Below, piece by piece: positions 1 to 5,633 of a stretch of DNA of 21,941 nt (position 1 is the stretch's first letter; each line of letters starts with the position of its first letter). A program made the translations under genes and the position numbers. Origin of the DNA: an uncultured Saprospirales bacterium (GTDB lineage: Bacteria > Bacteroidota > Bacteroidia > Chitinophagales > JADIYW01); NCBI GenBank assembly GCA_938008535.1, contig CALLKF010000099.1:1-21941 (forward strand), written 5' to 3'. The notes under the pieces were generated by a model. It ran no database searches and was not told where the DNA came from. It saw nothing but the letters and a program-made list of their open reading frames with translations.

Positions 1-566
1 GCCAATGGTTGTGCACCACCCATGCCGCCAATGCCTGAGCTAACCAGTAATTTTCCTTTTAAGTTGCCGTTGAAATGTTGCCGGCCGCATTCTACAAAGG
101 TTTCGTAAGTGCCTTGCACGATGCCTTGCGAGCCGATATATATCCATGAGCCGGCAGTCATTTGTCCATACATCATCAGGCCTTTGTCGCGCAGTTCGTA
201 GAAGTGTTCCCAGGTTGCCCATTTCGGTACTAAGTTAGAATTGGCAATTAATACTCGCGGTGCCTGTGGATGTGTGCGTACTACGCCAACTGGTTTTCCG
301 CTTTGTACTAAAAGCGAATGGTCTTCATCGAGTGTCAATAAAATTTCTACGATTTTTTGCAATGCCGGAACATTACGTGCTGCCTGGCCAATACCGCCAT
401 AAACTACCAGTTCTGCAGGATTTTCTGCTACTTCGGCATCTAAGTTATTTAAGAGCATCCGAAGCGGTGCTTCTGTCTGCCATGATTTTGCGTTTAATTC
501 AGTGCCGCGCGGTGCTTTATACGATGGATGCGCTGCGTATTGATCTAAGAAGTTTTGAAGTGGCAT
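1..566 (-). CDS. hutU: Urocanate hydratase (urocanase), 5' part, cut by window edge
   Basis: Urocanase converts urocanate to 4-imidazolone-5-propionate with NAD+ as an electrophilic cofactor; it is the second step of cytosolic histidine degradation, after HutH. The first 188 or so residues are visible, with no stop before the window start. Family-typical blocks in order are APRGTELNAKSW, TEAPLRMLLNNLD, VAENPAELVVYGGIGQAARN, LLVQSGKPVGV, APRVLIANSNLVPKWATWEH, MYGQMTAGSWIYIGSQGI, and the opening of the glycine-rich NAD-binding segment SSGIGGMGGAQPLA. The ATG at 566 lies a few residues before the first conserved block, so the start is well placed. The full family length is about 550-670 residues, so most of the gene lies outside. 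A weak -7-like TAAATTGC lies at 591-584 on the coding strand. hutH is on the same strand but about 2.7 kb upstream, separated by other genes and a repeat array. Base composition is richer in G+C than the neighbours (59 of 120 bases at 61-180 by hand count). Confidence 0.96.
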   Translation of the reverse strand, partial: MPLQNFLDQYAAHPSYKAPRGTELNAKSWQTEAPLRMLLNNLDAEVAENPAELVVYGGIGQAARNVPALQKIVEILLTLDEDHSLLVQSGKPVGVVRTHPQAPRVLIANSNLVPKWATWEHFYELRDKGLMMYGQMTAGSWIYIGSQGIVQGTYETFVECGRQHFNGNLKGKLLVSSGIGGMGGAQPL

Positions 567-661
567 GCTGTGTTTTTATTTGTGCAATTTACAGAAATTT
601 CGTTAAACGTTGTATGGTGTTTGATTAGTTGGTTATAAACTAATGAGGTGAAAATTTGCAG

Positions 662-669
662 TACTTTTG
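662..669 (+). promoter_or_regulatory. Bacteroidota-type -7 element (TACTTTTG) facing the 21-bp array
   Basis: TACTTTTG matches the TAnnTTTG -7 consensus of the Bacteroidota primary sigma factor. It would start transcription near 675, running into the tandem array. No TTG lies at the expected distance for a -33 element (the nearest, 629-631, is about 30 bases upstream), so support is weak. Confidence 0.25.
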
Positions 670-694
670 TGACATCAAAAAGGGATGTTTTTGG

Positions 695-938
695 CTTCCG
701 CACTACTTGCAGAAACGACGCGACTGTTTGCAGAGACGTCCGCACTGCTTCCAAAAAGCTCCGCATGACTTCCAAAATCGTCCGCACGACTTGCAAAAGT
801 AAAAGAACGACTGGCAGAATTCTTCGCACGACTTCCAAAAGCTTCCGCATTACTTGCAAAAAGCTTCGTACGACCTTCAAAAACGTCCGCACTACTTCCA
901 AAAAGCTCCGCACTACTGGCAGAACTGTCCGCAATGAT
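695..938. repeat. Imperfect 21-bp tandem repeat, 11 full copies plus a partial one
   Basis: Eleven contiguous 21-base units run from 695 to 925, and a twelfth partial unit continues to about 938. The common core of each unit is CCGCACTACTT followed by C/G, CAAAAA and a variable joint. Columns 1, 2 and 21 (the joint), 10 (T/G), 15 (C/G/T) and 18 (A/G) vary most; columns 8 and 19 do not vary in the full units. The copies are clearly diverged, with no spacers, so this is a minisatellite and not CRISPR. Because 21 is a multiple of three, a seven-residue repeat is open on both strands (forward R-T-T-S-K-K-L-like, reverse V-V-R-S-F-L-E-like). Third codon positions of the two frames fall in the same columns, and variation is not concentrated there, which argues against selection for either protein. 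The function is unknown. Confidence 0.9.
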
Positions 939-1014
939 TGATTATCTGTGTTTTATGCAAAAAATGATTATAAATTTAACTATTTAACTTGTGACATGGG
1001 TTTTGCCTGATGTT

Positions 1015-1066
1015 TGTCTGATTCAGTATTTAAGGATTTGAAGATTAGAGGATTTTTGATGGATTT
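1015..1066. repeat. Degenerate GATT-rich short-period sequence
   Basis: The stretch contains GATTCAG, AGGATTTG, AGATTAG, AGGATTTT and TGGATTTG in quick succession, roughly every 8-12 bases. It resembles decayed GGATT-type dispersed intergenic repeats that I associate with Bacteroidota genomes. That association is from memory and unverified. No coding signal was seen. Confidence 0.3.
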
Positions 1067-1197
1067 GTTTTAAGGTTGTTAACTTTTCATGCAATGTGGC
1101 GAAGTCGAAGACGTTGCAGAGCTAGGATGATACTTCGCTATACTGATATCAGTTTAAACATGAAACAAATACAAGCATATTATTTGAATAGATTTCA

Positions 1198-1205
1198 TAT
1201 CTTTG
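1198..1205 (+). promoter_or_regulatory. -7 element TATCTTTG of the 1219 lipoprotein gene
   Basis: TATCTTTG fits the TAnnTTTG consensus exactly and ends 13 bases before the ATG at 1219, implying a leader of only about 8-10 nucleotides. No well-spaced -33 TTG is apparent. Confidence 0.4.
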
Positions 1206-1218
1206 AAAAAAAATAAAA

Positions 1219-1794
1219 ATGAAAAAAATATTTCTCCTTCTGTTTGTTATTTCTGGTCTATTCGGTTGTAAAAAAGATAACACGTCTAACAATTCAACTT
1301 TGAAAAAATATTACTTCAAGTTTACTTTAGATGGTAAGGAAAAGATTATAACAGAGAACGAAAGTGCTGCTTATGTATACAATGGAAGAACTGAAGGTAC
1401 AGTTGGCCAAACTGGATTGAATAGCATTGCTATATTTCCCTCTACTTCATTTAATGACTTTACTACTGAATCTCAATTCACATCGCTACTCAATGTAAAA
1501 ATGCCCATTAATACTACTCAATTTAATGAAACCTCAACGAGTGCTCAGTTCTATTTTTTAGATACTCAGATATTTGATACTGCTGACAATGCAGGTGGTA
1601 ATTCATTTCCAACAAACTATGTAAAACTTACAAAGATTACTTATGTTAGCTCTGAGCCAAGTGCTGGTGGTACTATTAAATATTATGATGTTCAAGGTGA
1701 ATTTAATTGTTCCGTAAAAGCAACATCTTCTTCAGTTACTAAAAGTATCACTAATGGTACTTTTAACTTAAAATTTGGAATTGAAATTATTTAA
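1219..1794 (+). CDS. Putative outer-membrane lipoprotein, function unknown
   Basis: The 191-residue protein begins with a Lys-Lys n-region, a hydrophobic stretch and the lipobox LFGC, so Cys17 should be lipidated by the Lgt/Lsp pathway. The sequence after the cysteine (KKDNTSNNSTLKKYYFKF) is a polar linker, followed by a Thr/Ser-rich domain, probably beta-rich, with alternating hydrophobic residues through FNLKFGIEII at the C-terminus. I recognise no named domain or catalytic motif. The gene stands alone: the repeat-bearing intergenic region lies upstream, and the convergent nnrD follows after 81 bases with no clear terminator between them. The ATG start is supported by the signal peptide and by a -7 element 13 bases upstream. 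Lipoprotein assignment is confident; any role, such as surface binding, is unknown. Confidence 0.8.
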   Translation: MKKIFLLLFVISGLFGCKKDNTSNNSTLKKYYFKFTLDGKEKIITENESAAYVYNGRTEGTVGQTGLNSIAIFPSTSFNDFTTESQFTSLLNVKMPINTTQFNETSTSAQFYFLDTQIFDTADNAGGNSFPTNYVKLTKITYVSSEPSAGGTIKYYDVQGEFNCSVKATSSSVTKSITNGTFNLKFGIEII

Positions 1795-1875
1795 TTTCAT
1801 AAATTAGTATTTGAATCGAATTGAGTTTTATTAATCAATATAATTCATAAAGTTTTTATGTAATACTTATTCTAT

Positions 1876-2697
1876 TTAAAAAACTTCCTTAAATGCATTA
1901 CCTAAATTTTCAATGACATCAGTGATGAGCATGCTTTCCATGCTTTGTGTTTGCAAGGTGATGTCGGCAGCCAATCCGTGCAGGTACACTCCTATTTGCG
2001 CTGCGATGAAGGGTTCATAGCCTTGCGCTAAAAATGCGGTGATGATTCCAGTAAGCGCATCGCCAGAACCACCTTTTGCTAAACCTGCATTTCCTGTAGT
2101 GTTTATAAATGATTCGTCGTTATGTGTTATTAATGTTTGATGATCTTTTAAGACTATTACTATTTTATATTCTATTGCTTTTTGAATAGCTGTTTTCTTT
2201 CTTTCTTCAACAGAGGTATGTTCACCAAATAATCTGTCAAATTCTTTTGGATGCGGTGTGAGTATAGTGTTTGGTTTTAGTAATGATAAAAGACTTTTGT
2301 CTGCTGCTAAAATGTTGAGAGCATCTGCATCTAAAAGTAATGGTTGGTTGCATATTGAAATTACTTTATGCACTAATTCTGTTTCAATTTTATTTGTTCC
2401 TATTCCTGGTCCGATGGCAATTGCAGAAAAATCATTCATCTTATTTACTTCATTTTCTCTTTGCTGCAGCATAGCTTCAGGAATGGTAGTTTGAAGTATA
2501 AAACGCTCTTCTTCTGGAATATTTACTGTCAACAAACCAACACCTGCACGTAAGCATGCTTTAGCAGCAATTACAGCCGCACCCATTTTGTATTTGCTGC
2601 CTGCAATAATAAGCGCATGACCATAAGTACCTTTATGCGAGTTGGCTTCGCGTGGTTTTAGAAGTTGTTGAATATGTTGTTTGGTGAGGTTTGGCAT
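1876..2697 (-). CDS. nnrD: ADP/ATP-dependent (S)-NAD(P)H-hydrate dehydratase (stand-alone domain)
   Basis: NnrD dehydrates the damaged cofactors NADHX and NADPHX back to NAD(P)H at the expense of ADP (or ATP); it is a cytosolic ribokinase-fold repair enzyme. In 273 residues the family blocks are visible: GHALIIAGS (about 26-34), GAAVIAAKACLRAGVGLLTV (39-58), GPGIG (96-100), DADALN (123-128), TPHPKEF (147-153) and the nucleotide-binding, catalytic NAGLAKGGSGDALTG (203-217) with the expected catalytic Asp213. It contains only this C-terminal domain. The NnrE epimerase half, fused to it in the common YjeF-type bifunctional protein, is absent here, as in stand-alone YxkO-type enzymes. The gene lies 42 bases downstream of a lipoprotein gene in the hutH direction and is probably co-transcribed. 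The start is the ATG at 2697. Confidence 0.92.
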   Translation of the reverse strand: MPNLTKQHIQQLLKPREANSHKGTYGHALIIAGSKYKMGAAVIAAKACLRAGVGLLTVNIPEEERFILQTTIPEAMLQQRENEVNKMNDFSAIAIGPGIGTNKIETELVHKVISICNQPLLLDADALNILAADKSLLSLLKPNTILTPHPKEFDRLFGEHTSVEERKKTAIQKAIEYKIVIVLKDHQTLITHNDESFINTTGNAGLAKGGSGDALTGIITAFLAQGYEPFIAAQIGVYLHGLAADITLQTQSMESMLITDVIENLGNAFKEVF

Positions 2698-2739
2698 GTT
2701 GTTATCTGAACTATGATTTAAGTGATTTGTTTGATTTAA

Positions 2740-3312
2740 TTATTTTATTGTTTCAGCATACTTGTTTATATAATCACGAAACATTTCTGCACGAGTTTCA
2801 AAATAATATACTTTGTTTTCTTTGCTGAATATTTTATCTACAGATATTAATTCTTCAACAATTGGTTGATGTCTACTTTTATAAAATAATTCAATGACAT
2901 ATTGTGCGTCCTGTTCATTTTTAAAATTCATTTCATAGACAGTAAAATCAGGAAATGTATTTTTCATTCTTTTATCACTAATAGAAGAGCGTGCAAAGAG
3001 TTTAATTGTAGAAACATTCATCAAACTTATTATTCTATTTTCATTATATAATCTAAATTTAAAAGGCACACTACTCGGTTGTGCTTTATCTACTTTAAAG
3101 TGGTTTTGTGTTAATTTTAAAGTTAATTTATTTAATGTAGCAGACTCAGTTATAGCATTTCCATCACCAAAAATAGAATCAAATTGAGTTTCTTTATTTG
3201 GTAAGTCACTCATTTTATATCGTTCATTTTTTTGTACAACATCCAAAGAATTATCTTTTGTTTTGCATGAGAAACAAAGTAAAGAGAATAGTATGATTAT
3301 TACATTTCTCAT
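2740..3312 (-). CDS. Putative lipoprotein, function unknown, downstream of hutH
   Basis: The 190-residue protein has a short signal peptide ending in the lipobox CFSC (Cys16), then a charged linker (KTKDNSLD) and a mixed alpha/beta-looking domain. No named domain is recognised. Visible traits are a central FRLYNENRIISLMNVSTIKLFARSS-like region, FPDFTVYEMNFKNEQDAQYVIELF (which reads like a helix-strand unit), and a Lys/Tyr-rich tail. The ATG is only 6 bases after the hutH stop, so the gene is almost certainly read from the hutH promoter. That linkage does not by itself imply a role in histidine use. Membrane anchoring is well supported; anything more would be a guess. Confidence 0.78.
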   Translation of the reverse strand: MRNVIIILFSLLCFSCKTKDNSLDVVQKNERYKMSDLPNKETQFDSIFGDGNAITESATLNKLTLKLTQNHFKVDKAQPSSVPFKFRLYNENRIISLMNVSTIKLFARSSISDKRMKNTFPDFTVYEMNFKNEQDAQYVIELFYKSRHQPIVEELISVDKIFSKENKVYYFETRAEMFRDYINKYAETIK

Positions 3313-3318
3313 AATTTA

Positions 3319-4866
3319 TTACAATTCAAATTCATCAAAACCTTTATTCAATTGTTGCTTTTCTTCAATATGGTTCATAAACGAAAAGTCAGCGATTATT
3401 TTTTTGATTTGGTTGATGTCGTCTGCAAAGATGCGGTCTTCATTTGCGAAAGAAACAGTTTGTCGCACAAAACCGTGTGCTGCTTCTAATAAAGCAGAGC
3501 TTTTTAATGGACTTCTAAACTCTATCGCCTGACACGCACTCATTAATTCTATCGCTAGAATGTATTCTAAGTTATCCAACACTTGATATAATTTTCTTCC
3601 ACTAATGCTACCCATTGAAACATGATCTTCTTGTCCTAATGAGGTTGGAATACTGTCTGCACTTGCCGGAAAACAAAGCGTTTTATTTTCTGTAACCAAT
3701 GCAGCCGTTGTATATTGCGGAATCATAAAACCTGAATTTAAACCGACTTCATTCATCAACAACATCGGCAAACCAAACTTTCCTTCCAATAATAAATAAC
3801 ACCTTCTGTCAGAAATATTTCCAAGTTCAGCAGCCGCGAAACAGCAATAATCTAAAGGCAGTGCCAACGGTTGTCCGTGAAAATTCCCACCACTAATTGT
3901 ATCATCAGCACTAAAAATAATTGGATTATCTGTTACAGCGTTGAGTTCAATTTCTGTCAACTGTTTTAAATGCAACCATGCATTTCTACTTGCACCATGC
4001 ACTTGCGGCATGCAACGCAAGCTGTATGGATCTTGCACTCTGTCACAGTCTTCATGGCTGTTCATAATTTCAGAATTTTGCAGCAACAAACGCAGGCGTT
4101 GCGCTACTAACTGATTGCCTTTGAACGGACGCAAATTATGTAAGCGTTCATCAAATGGTGCTTTTGTTCCTTGCAATGCTTCTAAGCTCATAGCGCCAAT
4201 AATATCGGCTACTTCGAGGCAATTGTGCATGCGTTGTACATCAGCTATCGCATACGATAAAATAAATTGTGTTCCGTTTATTAAAGCCAAACCTTCTTTC
4301 GGACCAAGCGAAATTGGAAATAAATTTTCTTGTTGAAAAAGCTCTGATGTTTTAATCGTCTTATCTTTATAAATAACTTCACCTAAGCCAATTAATGGCA
4401 AACATAAATGTGCCAATGGTGCTAAATCGCCTGATGCTCCGACGCTGCCTTTTTCAGGTACGATTGGAATCACATCGTTTTCAATATGCCATAAAATTCT
4501 TTCTAAAGTTGATAATTGAACGCCTGAAAAACCTTGTGCTAGTGCCTGTAACTTGGTGATCAGCATTAGCTTTGCCACTTGTTTCGGAATTGGATTTCCA
4601 ACGCCAACGCTGTGCGACTGCAGAATTTTATATTGTAAGGTGCGTGTGTCTTCTTCAGATATTTTTTTATTGGCTAAGATGCCGAATCCAGTATTTACAC
4701 CATACACCGTGTCGTTGTTTTCAACAATTTGATTAACGTGCTGTTGTGACTGATTGATTTTTTGTTTGGCTGCATCATCAATAATACCTGTTAGTTTACC
4801 GTTGGCTAATTGAATGGCTTTAGCAACAGTTAGTGTATCGATTCCGTATTTGAAAACTTGCATCAT
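3319..4866 (-). CDS. hutH: Histidine ammonia-lyase (histidase)
   Basis: HutH deaminates L-histidine to urocanate, the first step of histidine degradation. The 515-residue length matches the family. Visible landmarks are YGVNTGFG with the catalytic Tyr55, GSVGASGDLAPLAHL with Ala144-Ser145-Gly146, the tripeptide that cyclises into the MIO electrophile, and later QDPYSLRCMPQVHGA, TDNPIIF, GGNFHGQP and QEDHVSMGS, all characteristic of HAL rather than of PAL or tyrosine aminomutase. The sequence opens ATG-ATG; the second Met (4863) is an equally good start. A near-consensus TAAATTTA lies a few bases upstream (4871-4878). The lipoprotein gene and nnrD follow closely on the same strand. hutU, for the next step, is on the same strand further downstream; hutI is not in the window. 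Confidence 0.97.
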   Translation of the reverse strand: MMQVFKYGIDTLTVAKAIQLANGKLTGIIDDAAKQKINQSQQHVNQIVENNDTVYGVNTGFGILANKKISEEDTRTLQYKILQSHSVGVGNPIPKQVAKLMLITKLQALAQGFSGVQLSTLERILWHIENDVIPIVPEKGSVGASGDLAPLAHLCLPLIGLGEVIYKDKTIKTSELFQQENLFPISLGPKEGLALINGTQFILSYAIADVQRMHNCLEVADIIGAMSLEALQGTKAPFDERLHNLRPFKGNQLVAQRLRLLLQNSEIMNSHEDCDRVQDPYSLRCMPQVHGASRNAWLHLKQLTEIELNAVTDNPIIFSADDTISGGNFHGQPLALPLDYCCFAAAELGNISDRRCYLLLEGKFGLPMLLMNEVGLNSGFMIPQYTTAALVTENKTLCFPASADSIPTSLGQEDHVSMGSISGRKLYQVLDNLEYILAIELMSACQAIEFRSPLKSSALLEAAHGFVRQTVSFANEDRIFADDINQIKKIIADFSFMNHIEEKQQLNKGFDEFEL

Positions 4867-4951
4867 GAAGTAAATTTACAAGATGTTTGGAAATTATTGT
4901 TTATTATTATTGTATGTATCACATCAATTTTCTAATAAAAATAGAAGTCAA

Positions 4952-4959
4952 TACATTTG
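4952..4959 (+). promoter_or_regulatory. -7-like element TACATTTG upstream of the 5040 lipoprotein gene
   Basis: TACATTTG matches TAnnTTTG on the forward strand in the divergent hutH/lipoprotein spacer. Transcription from about 4965 would give a leader of about 75 bases containing the 4995-5036 inverted repeat. No -33 TTG is seen at proper spacing. Confidence 0.25.
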
Positions 4960-4994
4960 ACAAAAAAATTACATTTTTAAACTATAGTAGATTT

Positions 4995-5036
4995 TATGTA
5001 TTTTTACAAAATTTTTATCTATATTAAAAATACATA
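4995..5036. repeat. Perfect 12-bp inverted repeat ending 3 bases before a GTG start
   Basis: TATGTATTTTTA (4995-5006) and its exact complement TAAAAATACATA (5025-5036) flank an 18-base A/T-rich loop. In the RNA for the 5040 gene this could form a hairpin that abuts the start codon; in DNA it could be an operator. There is no G/C core or T-run of the kind an intrinsic terminator would have. In such AT-rich DNA, chance formation is not excluded. Confidence 0.6.
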
Positions 5037-5039
5037 CTC

Positions 5040-5633
5040 GTGAGTACAAATAAAATCGCATTGATTGTCATTTGCATTATAGTATTAGGTTGTATGAAAA
5101 GCAAATTATCTGACAAACAAGAAAGCACTACAGAAAGCCCTATAGAAACATTAATTTATACTAAAGAATGGAGTGATATATTTATGAGTCAAAGAAACTC
5201 TGAATGGACATCTGGTTTGATATTTTACACTTCTAAAGAAGGAAAAGTTACAGAACTTGGTGCAAAACTTTCTAAAGGTACATATATAGTTGCCTTATGG
5301 GATTCAACAACACAAAATTTATTAGCACACACGTCTGTTACTGTATATGATTCTACAAAATTTGCTTATACAAAAATTGAAGATATTCAAATTTCACCAG
5401 GCAAGCCATACATAGTTACTGTCAATAATACTCCTATTGGTTTACCTTACCATGAGTATTGGGTTTATTATTTTGCAAATGTTTCAGATTACTTTCCAAA
5501 TACAATAGGAAATATTACTTTTACTATGCAATGCTCCAAAGCGACGCCTAATCAGTTATCTATATTTCCATTTGAATGGAGTAGAATTTATTTAGCAGGA
5601 TTACCTGCATTTAAATTTGTTGCAGATAATTAA
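5040..5633 (+). CDS. Putative lipoprotein with GTG start, function unknown
   Basis: The 197-residue protein opens with MSTNKIALIVICIIVLGC: a short n-region, a hydrophobic core and the lipobox VLGC with Cys18 as the predicted lipidation site. The GTG at 5040 is the only reasonable start, because an in-frame TAA lies a few codons upstream and the next ATG falls after the cysteine. The mature part has a polar linker, then an apparently beta-rich domain (GTYIVALWDSTTQNLLAHTSVTVYDSTKF, ISPGKPYIVTVNN) that reads like an immunoglobulin-like sandwich; this fold guess is inference. No known domain is recognised. Its TAA overlaps the convergent tilS stop by 4 bases (5630-5633). A 12-bp inverted repeat sits directly upstream. 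Confidence 0.75.
   Translation: MSTNKIALIVICIIVLGCMKSKLSDKQESTTESPIETLIYTKEWSDIFMSQRNSEWTSGLIFYTSKEGKVTELGAKLSKGTYIVALWDSTTQNLLAHTSVTVYDSTKFAYTKIEDIQISPGKPYIVTVNNTPIGLPYHEYWVYYFANVSDYFPNTIGNITFTMQCSKATPNQLSIFPFEWSRIYLAGLPAFKFVADN

Larger units (their letters stand above)
567..1218. other. 652-bp gene-free stretch between hutU and a lipoprotein gene
   Basis: This is the longest gene-free stretch in the window. It holds the 21-bp tandem array (695-938), a TACTTTTG promoter-like element just before it (662-669), a GATT-rich degenerate stretch (about 1015-1066), a 7-bp inverted repeat (1099-1138), and the -7 element of the downstream lipoprotein gene (1198-1205). Open frames cross the array on both strands (648-941 forward, 934-545 reverse), but they simply follow from a 21-bp period without stops. 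I see no tRNA, known riboswitch or intrinsic terminator here. Confidence 0.7.

Noticed and set aside
260..628. Open frame of 122 residues on the forward strand
   Set aside because: It lies antisense to hutU, whose protein is strongly conserved; the product has no recognisable features.
545..934. 129-residue reverse-strand protein made of V-V-R-S-F-L-E-like heptads
   Set aside because: It is a by-product of the stop-free 21-bp repeat and overlaps the hutU start; variation between units is not biased to third codon positions.
695..938. CRISPR array
   Set aside because: Units are contiguous and 21 bases long with no unique spacers, and there are no cas genes nearby.
648..941. 97-residue basic forward-strand protein over the repeat
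   Set aside because: Same reasoning: a repeat translation without conserved non-repeat sequence or good start signals. Kept as a question in the findings only.
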